NCBI GenBank assembly: GCA_044228685.1
Contig: JBGAUL010000012.1
Span: forward strand, 1 to 64,000
DNA length: 64,000 nucleotides
Direction: 5' to 3'
Source of the DNA: JBBATK01 sp044228685
Lineage (GTDB): Bacteria > Bacteroidota > Ignavibacteria > Kapaibacteriales > NICIL-2
Made by a program: the position numbers and the translations under genes. Positions within the stretch are counted from its first letter, which is position 1. Each line of letters opens with the position of its first letter. A model generated the notes under the pieces. That model had not been told where the DNA came from. It searched no databases and saw only the letters and a list, made by a program, of their open reading frames with translations. Positions 17,256 to 24,811 of the stretch are shown piece after piece.

Positions 17256-18113
17256 ATGTTTAACACATTTCATACTACTAGCATGCCATCAGTTTCTGTC
17301 GAGCAACTGCTCGAATCAGGTGCACACTTTGGTCACTTGACACGCCGTTGGAATCCGAAGATGCGGAACTTCATTTTTACAAACCGCAACGGAATCCACA
17401 TCATTGATCTTCGTAAGACCCAAGCTCTCGTTGATATCGCTCGTGAAGCGATATTGGAGATTGCATCACAGGGCAAGATCGTTCTCTTCGTTGGAACAAA
17501 ACCTCAAGCGAAAGCTCCTGTTGAAGCAGCTTCCAAGGCTTGTGGTACCAACTACGTTGTAGAGCGTTGGTTGGGTGGTATGCTCACCAACTTTGCAACA
17601 ATTCGTAAGAGCATCAAGCAACTCGCGAGCATTGACAAGCGTGAAGCTGACGGAACTTTTGAGAAGATTACCAAGAAAGAGCGTTTGCTCTTGGGTCGCG
17701 AGCGCGATCGTCTTCGTCAAGTCTTCGGTGGTATCGAAGCAATGACACGCCTCCCAGGCGCTTTGTTTGTTGTTGATATCAAGAAGGAACACTTGGCAAT
17801 TAAGGAAGCAAAGATTCTTGGTATTCCGGTTATTGGTATCGTTGACACCAACTCTGATCCGGAGGATGTTGATTTCCCAATCCCAGCAAACGACGATTCA
17901 GTAAAGACAATTGAATTGATTTGCCGTGTAATGGGTGATGCGATCATCGAAGGACGTGAAGTTGCCAAGACCCGTGCAGCGGAGATTGGCTCAACTGCTG
18001 ATCGTGAAGCTAAGGAAGGCGAGAATCAAGATGAGAAGCCACAACGTCGTATGCGCGAACGCACCAAGCGTCCGGGCTCACGTGATGGCGGTTCAGATGC
18101 GCAAAAGTCCTAA
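17256..18113 (+). CDS. rpsB: 30S ribosomal protein S2
   Basis: S2 is a late-assembling small-subunit protein. The 285-residue protein carries the core LLESGAHFGHLTRRWNPKM, FVGTKPQAKAPVE, RWLGGMLTNF and PDxxFxVD-like LPGALFVVDIKKE. I keep the ATG at 17256 because GGAG stands about six bases upstream, although an in-frame ATG at 17283 (MPSVSVEQLL) matches the common family start and has no ribosome site. The C-terminal 45 residues form a charged, Arg/Lys/Asp-rich extension beyond the usual end. It is followed by tsf after 57 bases, the standard pairing. Confidence 0.97.
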   Translation: MFNTFHTTSMPSVSVEQLLESGAHFGHLTRRWNPKMRNFIFTNRNGIHIIDLRKTQALVDIAREAILEIASQGKIVLFVGTKPQAKAPVEAASKACGTNYVVERWLGGMLTNFATIRKSIKQLASIDKREADGTFEKITKKERLLLGRERDRLRQVFGGIEAMTRLPGALFVVDIKKEHLAIKEAKILGIPVIGIVDTNSDPEDVDFPIPANDDSVKTIELICRVMGDAIIEGREVAKTRAAEIGSTADREAKEGENQDEKPQRRMRERTKRPGSRDGGSDAQKS

Positions 18114-18170
18114 GCAATAGCACAATCCAGTAGTGATCCTCTATCAATTGAAAAACAAGAAAGAATTATC

Positions 18171-19007
18171 ATGATTACGGCACAAATGGTAAAAGAGCTC
18201 CGCGATAAGACCGGAGCAGGAATGGCAGACTGTAAGAAGGCACTTGACGAAACACAAGGCGACATGCAACTCGCGATTGAGTTTCTTCGCAAGAAAGGTG
18301 CAGCTTCTGCAACCAAGCGTTCAGATCGTTCAGCTAATGAAGGACTGGTTATTGCTGTGACATCAGACGATGGACACAAGGCAGCCTTGGTTGAAGTCAA
18401 TTGCGAAACCGACTTCGTTGGTCGCAACAGTGAGTTCGTGGATTTTGCTCATGCAATCGCGAGTGCAGTGTTGAAGACAGGCGCAACCGACGGTGATGCA
18501 TTGTGGAATGAGAACTTGGGTTCTAAGACTCTTGGCAATCTCCGCGATGAAATCCTTGCAAAGTTTAGCGAGCGTATTGAGCTGCGTCGTGCACAAGCCT
18601 ATTCAGGTAACGGTGCGTTGGTAGCATACAATCACGCAGGTAATAAGCTTGCAGTAGTTCTTGAGATGAACCAAGCGGCTTCAAACGATGCAGCTGCAGC
18701 GATGATGCGTGACATCTCCATGCAGGTTGCAGCGATGAATCCACTCTATGTTGATCGCAGCCAAGTCAAGTCAGATGCACTTGATAAGGAAATTGAAATC
18801 TATCGTGAACAAGCGTTGAACGAAGGTAAGAAACCTGAAATCGCAGACCGCATCGCAACCGGTCGCGTTGAAAAGTACTACCAAGAAAACTGCTTGCTTG
18901 AGCAATCATTCGTCAAGGATCCGTCAAAGACGGTAGCCGATGTTGTCAAAGACATAGGCGCTGAGGTACGAGTAGTTGCCTTCCATCGTTTTTATCTCGG
19001 TGAATAA
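18171..19007 (+). CDS. tsf: Elongation factor Ts
   Basis: EF-Ts exchanges GDP for GTP on EF-Tu during translation elongation. The 278-residue protein opens with the TDF-containing N-terminal domain: VKELRDKTGAGMADCKKAL (about 7-25), then EVNCETDFVGRN (about 75-86), the two family signatures. The dimerisation region and the C-terminal KDPSKTVADVVKD follow. It is the last gene before a strong terminator. Confidence 0.98.
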   Translation: MITAQMVKELRDKTGAGMADCKKALDETQGDMQLAIEFLRKKGAASATKRSDRSANEGLVIAVTSDDGHKAALVEVNCETDFVGRNSEFVDFAHAIASAVLKTGATDGDALWNENLGSKTLGNLRDEILAKFSERIELRRAQAYSGNGALVAYNHAGNKLAVVLEMNQAASNDAAAAMMRDISMQVAAMNPLYVDRSQVKSDALDKEIEIYREQALNEGKKPEIADRIATGRVEKYYQENCLLEQSFVKDPSKTVADVVKDIGAEVRVVAFHRFYLGE

Positions 19008-19013
19008 GATTAG

Positions 19014-19042
19014 AAAAGACCTCTTAATGAGGTCTTTTTTTT
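19014..19042 (+). terminator. Rho-independent terminator after tsf
   Basis: The stem AAAGACCTC/GAGGTCTTT with a five-base loop is followed by a run of eight T. Confidence 0.95.
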
Positions 19043-19120
19043 GTGAAGTTCTGAGCTAGTGGCATCGAAGTGCATAGTGATCCCACAGTATTTTTGTACA
19101 CCAACATCAGGTCATAGAGC

Positions 19121-19849
19121 ATGGATCTTCGATATAAGCGTATCCTTCTCAAACTCAGCGGTGAGTCGCTGATGGGATCTCAGCATTATGGTATCGACCC
19201 TGCAATTCTACGTCAGTTTGCCGAAGAAGTGCGGTCGGTGCACGAAATGGGTGTGCAAGTTGGATTGGTTATTGGTGGAGGAAATATCTTCCGCGGAGTT
19301 CAAGCTGTTCAAAATGGCATCGACAAGGTGTCGGGCGATTACATGGGTATGCTTGCGACGCTCATTAATGCGATTGGTTTGCAAAATGCCTTGGAAGCTC
19401 AAGGCGTACCGACTCGATTGCAGAGCGCTATTCAAGTTGCGCAGATTGCTGAGCAGTTTATCCGTCGTCGTGCCTTGCGACATCTTGAAAAAGGACGAGT
19501 CGTTCTCTTCGGCGCCGGAACAGGTAATCCCTACTTCACAACCGATACAGCAGCCGCACTACGCGCAATTGAAATTGAAGCAGAGTGTGTGATCAAGGGA
19601 ACGCGAGTGGATGGGATCTATGATGCCGACCCTGAGAAGAATCCAAACGCTCGACGCTTTAGTAAGCTAAGCTACAAAGCAGTGATTGAGCGAGAGTTGG
19701 GAGTCATGGACATGACAGCGATTACTCTCTGTCAAGAAAATCGTCTTCCGATACTCGTGTTTGATATGAATACGCCCGGTAATCTCAAGCGATTGATTTG
19801 CGGTGAGGACGTGGCGACGATTGTTAGCGAAGAAAGTGAAATCATGTAA
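19121..19849 (+). CDS. pyrH: Uridylate kinase (UMP kinase)
   Basis: UMP kinase makes UDP from UMP in pyrimidine synthesis and is a hexameric, regulated enzyme. The 242-residue protein belongs to the amino-acid-kinase fold. It shows LLKLSGESLMG (about 9-19), GLVIGGGNIFRG, GDYMGMLATLINA, and GTGNPYFTTDTAAALRA, which binds substrate, plus VDGIYDADPEKNP. It starts its own unit after the tsf terminator and is followed by frr after 20 bases. Confidence 0.98.
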   Translation: MDLRYKRILLKLSGESLMGSQHYGIDPAILRQFAEEVRSVHEMGVQVGLVIGGGNIFRGVQAVQNGIDKVSGDYMGMLATLINAIGLQNALEAQGVPTRLQSAIQVAQIAEQFIRRRALRHLEKGRVVLFGAGTGNPYFTTDTAAALRAIEIEAECVIKGTRVDGIYDADPEKNPNARRFSKLSYKAVIERELGVMDMTAITLCQENRLPILVFDMNTPGNLKRLICGEDVATIVSEESEIM

Positions 19850-19869
19850 GACTGAATTTCGGAGTAACT

Positions 19870-20430
19870 ATGCCAGTATCTGATATTGTAAGTGAAGCAC
19901 GTGAATTGATGAGTATGGCTGTCGATCACCACGCTCAGGCTTTGTCCAAGGTTCGTACCGGACGTGCCTCAGGCGCCATGCTTGATTCTGTACGAGTGGA
20001 TTATTATGGAACGCCAACACCAATCCCACAAGTGAGCAGCGTTTCTGTTCCCGAACCACGTATGATCGTCGTTCAACCCTGGGAACGCAATCTCCTTGGT
20101 GCAATTGAAAAGGCCATACTTGCGGCTAACCTCGGTCTAAATCCACAAAGCGACGGAACGATTATTCGTATTCCGATTCCTCCAATGACCGAAGAGCGTC
20201 GCAAAGAAATTGCAAAGAGCTGCTGGAAAATGGCAGAAGATTGCAAAGTTCAAATCCGTGGTGTGCGTCGTGACTCACTAGAAGCTCTCAAAAAAGCTGA
20301 GAAAGCGGAAGGATTTTCTGAAGATGATCGCAAACGTGGTGAAGAGGAAATTCAGAAGCTCACGGATAAGTTTGTGAAGTCAACAGACACGCTGACCGAG
20401 ACCAAAGAAGCCGAAGTTATGGGCGACTAA
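19870..20430 (+). CDS. frr: Ribosome recycling factor
   Basis: RRF splits the post-termination ribosome together with EF-G. The 186-residue protein has the normal length. It shows KVRTGRASGAMLDSVRVDYYG near residues 27-47 (quoted in part), PQVSSVSVPEPRMIVVQPW, and the helical C-terminal half ending KEAEVMGD. GGAG lies seven bases before the ATG. It probably shares a transcript with pyrH. Confidence 0.98.
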   Translation: MPVSDIVSEARELMSMAVDHHAQALSKVRTGRASGAMLDSVRVDYYGTPTPIPQVSSVSVPEPRMIVVQPWERNLLGAIEKAILAANLGLNPQSDGTIIRIPIPPMTEERRKEIAKSCWKMAEDCKVQIRGVRRDSLEALKKAEKAEGFSEDDRKRGEEEIQKLTDKFVKSTDTLTETKEAEVMGD

Positions 20431-20436
20431 TACGTT

Positions 20437-20476
20437 GAAAAAAAAGCGGCGTGTGCAAAACACGCCGCACCTTTCT
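20437..20476. terminator. GC-rich hairpin after frr, probable terminator
   Basis: The stem GCGGCGTG (20446-20453) pairs with CACGCCGC (20461-20468). The plus-strand tail (ACCTTTCTATT) is only partly T-rich. An A-run lies on the left side. Confidence 0.75.
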
Positions 20477-20566
20477 ATTCCCTCCGCCAACTATTTTTAC
20501 CCCATCGCTCCACCCAATGTTTTTGCTGTTTAGAGAGAACAGCAGCCTCATCGACATTTTCCAATT

Positions 20567-22714
20567 ATGACACCCAAACGAGGTCGACTGCGCATCGCGT
20601 CCGAACTCTGGCAGCGCATCCAACCATATAAGAGCGCACTTTCGCTGGTTGTGGTTTTAAGTATGATTTACACCGCAACTGACTTGTTGTATCCCTTAGT
20701 GTATCGTCAGGTCGTCAACGACATTGCCGGTCTGTTTGTCAAGCAAGTGTATGACGAAGCGGTTGAAGAGAACACTGTGCTCAACGACATCATTGATGAG
20801 CTCGTTGGACTTGAAGAAAGCGACTCAACGGCAGCAGCTGAAATGCAGTCGCCTGCGGATAGCGTGGAAAGCGAAAACCTCGTTACCGAGCCCCCGGCTC
20901 CATCAACTCAAGTTCAGCAAGCTGATAGCATCGCAAAAGCAAATGCTCGCGAGCGACAACGACTACTGCTACGCTCTAAGAGAATCAAACACCGATTTCG
21001 TCATGCGAAGGGAGTTGTTGATAGCGCCAGCCACAAGACCTCTCCAACTCATGATTCTAGTTCGCTTGCAGTCAACCTAAAGCCAAAGGCTGATAGCATC
21101 GCACCAACAACAGAGAAGCACAGCAGCACCCATGTAGCACGTCGTACACCGGACCAAGTTGTGCAAACCATGGTCTGGGCCGTCTTCATCCTCTTCGTGC
21201 TCGGAATGGTCGGTTATGCGCTCTGGCTCGTAGGGGAAACAATCTCAGAGCGCGTTGCAACGCAGGTTGAGAAGAACTTTCTGCTCGACACCTTTCGGCA
21301 TGTTTTGCGTTTGCCCTTGTCATTCTTTAGCAACCGATCAAGTGGCGTCTTAACGAAGCAGATAGATGAAGCAGATCACTTGTCGCCAATCATAACCGAC
21401 CTTTCCAAGCACATCCTTCCCAATGTCGTACGCGTACTCGGAACCTTCGCCGTGATGCTGGCTTTGAATAGTCAGTTGACGCTCATTGTCCTCGCGACGA
21501 TTCCACCGTACATCTGGTTGGCGCGTTACTCCGCTAAGAGATTAGAGACGGGACTGAGCGTGTACTATGAGTTGTGGGAGAATATTTCATCAAGACTGCA
21601 GAATGCCATTTATGCGGTAAAGACTGTGAAGCTAGCTGGCGCGGAACATAGGGAAGTTGAGGCTTTGGAGCAGATAACAGACAAAGCCTATGCTGAATAC
21701 ATGCAGCGCAATAAGGTCACGACGCGATTTGTGTTTTGGGATGCCTTTATCACACACTTTGGTTCGGCGGTCGTTCTCGTCGTTGGAGGAACTCTTGCTT
21801 TGAAACGTCAACTCACACCCGGTGACGTTGTCATGTTTGTTGTGTATGTGGAAGAACTCTACTCGCCGATAGATTCTCTTGCAACTATCTGGATTCAAAT
21901 GCAACAGAACATAGCCTCATTTCATCGCACCTTTCGATTGCTGCAGAGTGGAGTAGAAGAGCGCAGTGGAAACGAACTAGCTGTTACTGAAGGCTTGATT
22001 GAATTCCGCGATGTACGATTTGCGTATTCGCCAAAACGTCAGATTCTCAAAGGCCTGACGCTTAGTGCACGACCGGGTGAAATAACGGCCATCGTGGGTA
22101 GTTCAGGGGCGGGCAAGACAACGAGCATGGATTTACTCCTCAAACTATACGAGCCTGAGAGTGGAAGCGTACTAATCGATGGACAAAACATCCGTGATGT
22201 TGATCCAGCCTCGTTGCGATCGCACGTGGGTTTGGTAGCTGCTGATGGGACAGTGTTTAGGGCGAGCTTGCGCGAAAATATCTCGTACAATAGACCTTCT
22301 GCTAGCGAAGAGGAGATACTGGAAGCTATACGTGATGCCGGACTCGAGTCGTTGCTCGCAAGACTACCGGGAGGTTTGGACGAAGAGATAGGCGAAGCTG
22401 GGATAGGCCTTAGCGTCGGCGAACGACAACGCGTACAGCTTGCGCGCATCCTTGTTGCTGAACCGGCAATACTGATCTTGGACGAGGCAACGGCGAATTT
22501 GGACTATGCCACAGAACGAGAGATTAGAACAACGATTGATCGCTTCCGCGTTGATAAGACGGTCATCATTATCGCACATCGCTTCTCGATGGTGCGAGAT
22601 GCTAATCAGGTTTATGTGCTACAGGACGGGCGGGCGGTGGAGAGTGGCAGTCCGCAGCAACTGATTGAGAAGGGCGGTTGGTTTGCAAAGTTTGCGGCAA
22701 GCGCGAAGTCTTAG
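20567..22714 (+). CDS. ABC exporter, fused membrane and ATPase domains (MsbA/multidrug type)
   Basis: This is a half-transporter that should work as a dimer to export a lipid, peptide or drug across the inner membrane. The 715-residue protein has TM1 at about 23-45, then a charged, low-complexity insert (about 65-205, rich in Ser, Glu, Lys and Arg) before TM2 at about 208-226. The usual intracellular coupling helices and TM3-TM6 run to about 455. The ATPase domain (about 475-715) has Walker A GSSGAGKTT, signature LSVGERQRVQLAR, Walker B AILILDEATANLD and the switch His in IIAHR. Ordinary family members have about 580-600 residues; the insert accounts for the excess and should lie in the first periplasmic loop. 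The substrate is unknown. Confidence 0.9.
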   Translation: MTPKRGRLRIASELWQRIQPYKSALSLVVVLSMIYTATDLLYPLVYRQVVNDIAGLFVKQVYDEAVEENTVLNDIIDELVGLEESDSTAAAEMQSPADSVESENLVTEPPAPSTQVQQADSIAKANARERQRLLLRSKRIKHRFRHAKGVVDSASHKTSPTHDSSSLAVNLKPKADSIAPTTEKHSSTHVARRTPDQVVQTMVWAVFILFVLGMVGYALWLVGETISERVATQVEKNFLLDTFRHVLRLPLSFFSNRSSGVLTKQIDEADHLSPIITDLSKHILPNVVRVLGTFAVMLALNSQLTLIVLATIPPYIWLARYSAKRLETGLSVYYELWENISSRLQNAIYAVKTVKLAGAEHREVEALEQITDKAYAEYMQRNKVTTRFVFWDAFITHFGSAVVLVVGGTLALKRQLTPGDVVMFVVYVEELYSPIDSLATIWIQMQQNIASFHRTFRLLQSGVEERSGNELAVTEGLIEFRDVRFAYSPKRQILKGLTLSARPGEITAIVGSSGAGKTTSMDLLLKLYEPESGSVLIDGQNIRDVDPASLRSHVGLVAADGTVFRASLRENISYNRPSASEEEILEAIRDAGLESLLARLPGGLDEEIGEAGIGLSVGERQRVQLARILVAEPAILILDEATANLDYATEREIRTTIDRFRVDKTVIIIAHRFSMVRDANQVYVLQDGRAVESGSPQQLIEKGGWFAKFAASAKS

Positions 22715-22801
22715 TACTGATGCGGGCGGAAAATCTGAGAGGGATGAATCTAGTGAGCTCGCAGGTCTACAATTTTCAAGTGGGCTTCGACGGTAGAAGA
22801 C

Positions 22802-22838
22802 AAAAAAAAGCTGGACCGCTTACTTGCAGTCCAGCTTT
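22802..22838. terminator. Terminator between the convergent ABC exporter and RRM genes
   Basis: AAAGCTGGA (22807-22815) pairs with TCCAGCTTT (22830-22838). The A-run at 22802-22809 reads as a T-run on the minus strand, so it mainly ends the RRM transcript. Confidence 0.88.
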
Positions 22839-22861
22839 ACGATGTCAATCGGTAACAATAA

Positions 22862-23173
22862 TTAGTACCGGTTGCCGCCTCCGCCGTGATAATCACCACG
22901 TGGACGATTGAAGTCACGACGTGGACGATCTTCTTGCGGGCGAGCTTCATTTACCGTGATATTACGGCCCATGAAGGACATGCCGTTGCATGCTTCAGTG
23001 GCAGCGCGACCTTCGTCGTCGTTAGCCATTTCCACAAAACCGAATCCACGGCTGCGGCCGGATTGGCGGTCCATAATGACCTGAGTGGATGTGACTTGAC
23101 CATGAGCGCCAAAAAGGCCCTCAAGATCGCTTTCACGGGTTTGGTAACTAAGGTTACCGATATAGAGTTTCAT
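22862..23173 (-). CDS. RRM-type RNA-binding protein with Gly-rich tail
   Basis: The 103-residue protein is one RNA recognition motif. RNP2 is KLYIGNLSY (2-10) and RNP1 is RGFGFVEM (about 42-49). A short tail of Arg, Asp, Pro and a GGGG stretch ends in NRY. Such proteins in Bacteroidota and cyanobacteria bind single-stranded RNA and are often cold-induced. The gene lies 42 bases after rplT in the same direction and may be read through from that operon. The T-run GGATTTTTTTT in the spacer follows only a three-base stem, so it is a weak terminator at best. Confidence 0.93.
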   Translation of the reverse strand: MKLYIGNLSYQTRESDLEGLFGAHGQVTSTQVIMDRQSGRSRGFGFVEMANDDEGRAATEACNGMSFMGRNITVNEARPQEDRPRRDFNRPRGDYHGGGGNRY

Positions 23174-23215
23174 CCGAATATACCTGAAAGTGGAACAAAA
23201 AAAATCCGCAGGGCG

Positions 23216-23563
23216 CTATGCCAGTGCTTGCTTTACTACCGCCGAAAAAACATTCGGATGATTCATGGCAAGGTCAGCTAGTACTTTGCGGTTGATAGAA
23301 ATATTCTTCTTATGCAGCGCATCAATCAATCGTGAATAGGTCGTATCATTCAGTCGTGCAGCCGCGTTGATACGAACAATCCAGAGACGACGGAACATTC
23401 TCTTTTTTGCCCGACGATCACGATATGCATAGCCAAGACCTTTTTCAATGTGGGTCTTAGCAACTGTCCAAACTTTACTACGTGCACCCCAATATCCCTT
23501 TGCAAGTCGTATAAACTTGCGACGTCTGCGGTGCGCTGCTGCTTTATTATTTGCCCTAGGCAT
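23216..23563 (-). CDS. rplT: 50S ribosomal protein L20
   Basis: L20 is an early 23S rRNA-binding assembly protein and, in studied bacteria, represses its own operon. The 115-residue protein is of standard length and composition: RRRKFIRLAKGYWGARSK near the start and LWIVRINAAARLNDTTYSR in the middle. AGGAG stands before the ATG. It is preceded by two hairpins in the rpmI-rplT spacer. Confidence 0.98.
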   Translation of the reverse strand: MPRANNKAAAHRRRRKFIRLAKGYWGARSKVWTVAKTHIEKGLGYAYRDRRAKKRMFRRLWIVRINAAARLNDTTYSRLIDALHKKNISINRKVLADLAMNHPNVFSAVVKQALA

Positions 23564-23584
23564 AATAACTCCTGATTATTTGAT

Positions 23585-23660
23585 AAAAAAGAGGCGTAAG
23601 GAGAGTAGCGCTCTTACCCTTACAACCATGAACAGGTCGGAAAGCACCGAGGTGCTTCCG
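23585..23660 (-). promoter_or_regulatory. Paired hairpins between rpmI and rplT, possible L20 control element
   Basis: Reading on the minus strand, the first hairpin is CGGAAGCACC paired with GGTGCTTTCCG (23638-23660), almost perfect. The second is GTAAGG/CCTTAC enclosing AGAG/CTCT (23596-23623), with GCCTC and a run of six T after it. The second looks like a weak attenuator just before the rplT ribosome site. L20 is known to regulate its own operon through RNA structure; a match to an L20 site has not been tested. Confidence 0.5.
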
Positions 23661-23667
23661 CACGAAA

Positions 23668-23865
23668 TTATCCGATCAACAATTGACGACGAATGAGCTT
23701 CAAGTTAGCTGAATCTACAATTGCGTCTTGACGCAATTGACGTTTGCGCTTGCGGGTCTTCGATGTCAAAATGTGCGCACGAAAAGCCTTCTGACGCTTG
23801 ATACGTCCGGATCCCGTGAGCTTGTAGCGCTTTTTAGCACTACCGAGTGATTTCATCTTTGGCAT
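23668..23865 (-). CDS. rpmI: 50S ribosomal protein L35
   Basis: L35 is a small, basic large-subunit protein. The 65-residue protein begins MPKMKSLGSAKKRYKLTGSG and contains RAHILTSKTRKRKRQLR, both diagnostic. It is the middle gene of the conserved infC-rpmI-rplT operon. Confidence 0.98.
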   Translation of the reverse strand: MPKMKSLGSAKKRYKLTGSGRIKRQKAFRAHILTSKTRKRKRQLRQDAIVDSANLKLIRRQLLIG

Positions 23866-23912
23866 TGATGTGTTGTTAGCGTATGGTACAAATCACAATT
23901 TGGAGTTGCGTT

Positions 23913-23928
23913 TACATCCAATGATGTA
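23913..23928 (-). promoter_or_regulatory. Small hairpin in the infC-rpmI spacer
   Basis: TACATC and GATGTA pair around a four-base loop. It has no T-run, so it is not a terminator. It sits between infC and rpmI, where the E. coli L20 operator lies, but the stem is short. Confidence 0.3.
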
Positions 23929-23937
23929 GGCACAGCT

Positions 23938-24651
23938 TTAGTCTTTTTCTTCCTGTGGCAGGTCAACACTTACTGAATTTTCAGTTTCATTGACATTAGC
24001 GCCTTTTGAGTCTAGCTCATCGGAATCTGATTTCTTCGATCCCTTCGCGCCCGCCTGGAGTTTGCGTTGTTTTTCTTTGTCCGGAGCAAGCGTCACCGCC
24101 ATTGTCCGACCTTCCGCTTTGAGTGGCTGATCAACTTTAGCAACGTCATCAAGTTGCTCGATGAAGCGTTTCAAAAGTTGCTCGCCGAATTCCATGTGCT
24201 GCATTTCGCGACCACGGAACATAACTGAAGCTTTGACCTTGTCACCATGCATGAGAAAATCTCGAGCGTGACGTGTTTTGAAGTCAAAGTCGTGCGTATC
24301 GGTCTGAGCTTTAAAGCGAATCTCTTTGAGTTGAGCAGTGTGAATTTTCTTCTTCTGCTCTTTGTCGCGCTTGTGTTGCTCGTACAAAAACTTTCCAAAG
24401 TCAATGATCTTGCAGACAGGTGGATTAGCCTGTGGTGCTATTTCAACGAGATCCTTATTCTCGCGAGCCGCTAAATCGCGGGCTTCACGAACCGTATAAA
24501 TACCAAGCATGGAACCATCAGTGCTCAAGAGCCTAACAGTTGGCGCTTTGATGTCTTCATTGGTGCGAATGCCGCTATTGCTTTCTCGATCGTTGCGGCT
24601 GTCTCTACGGTCACGGTCGAACGGACGAAAGAAGGGTCTGCTATTCTTCAA
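23938..24651 (-). CDS. infC: Translation initiation factor IF-3
   Basis: IF-3 checks start-codon and initiator-tRNA pairing on the 30S subunit. The 237-residue product begins at a TTG (24649-24651), with an in-frame stop two codons upstream and an AGG ribosome-site core before it; no ATG is available early enough. Rare infC starts are known to allow IF-3 to repress itself. The N-domain shows TNEDIKAPTVRLLSTDG and PPVCKIIDFGKFLYEQ, and the C-domain KEIRFKAQTDTHDFDFK and KVKASVMFRGRE. There is an Arg/Asp-rich N-terminal lead of about 28 residues and a 35-residue Ser/Asp/Glu-rich C-terminal tail beyond the usual end. Confidence 0.96.
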   Translation of the reverse strand: MKNSRPFFRPFDRDRRDSRNDRESNSGIRTNEDIKAPTVRLLSTDGSMLGIYTVREARDLAARENKDLVEIAPQANPPVCKIIDFGKFLYEQHKRDKEQKKKIHTAQLKEIRFKAQTDTHDFDFKTRHARDFLMHGDKVKASVMFRGREMQHMEFGEQLLKRFIEQLDDVAKVDQPLKAEGRTMAVTLAPDKEKQRKLQAGAKGSKKSDSDELDSKGANVNETENSVSVDLPQEEKD

Positions 24652-24677
24652 ATACTACCTGAAAAAACTGAAACAAC

Positions 24678-24700
24678 GTGGTCATGGCTCCATGATCCAC
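24678..24700 (-). promoter_or_regulatory. Hairpin in the infC leader
   Basis: GTGGTCATG (24678-24686) pairs with CATGATCCAC (24691-24700) with one bulged base, around a four-base loop. It lies about 27 bases upstream of the TTG start. A T-run follows only after some 15 bases, so it may be a regulatory leader stem rather than a terminator. Confidence 0.35.
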
Positions 24701-24811
24701 CATGGCCTGAATCGAGACTATGGTCAGCAAAGATAGGAAAAGCTGGACTAATAGCAGCCAAGTTGTTTCTTGTTATAATTTCTTGACCTGATTTGGCTTG
24801 AGACGCTTATC

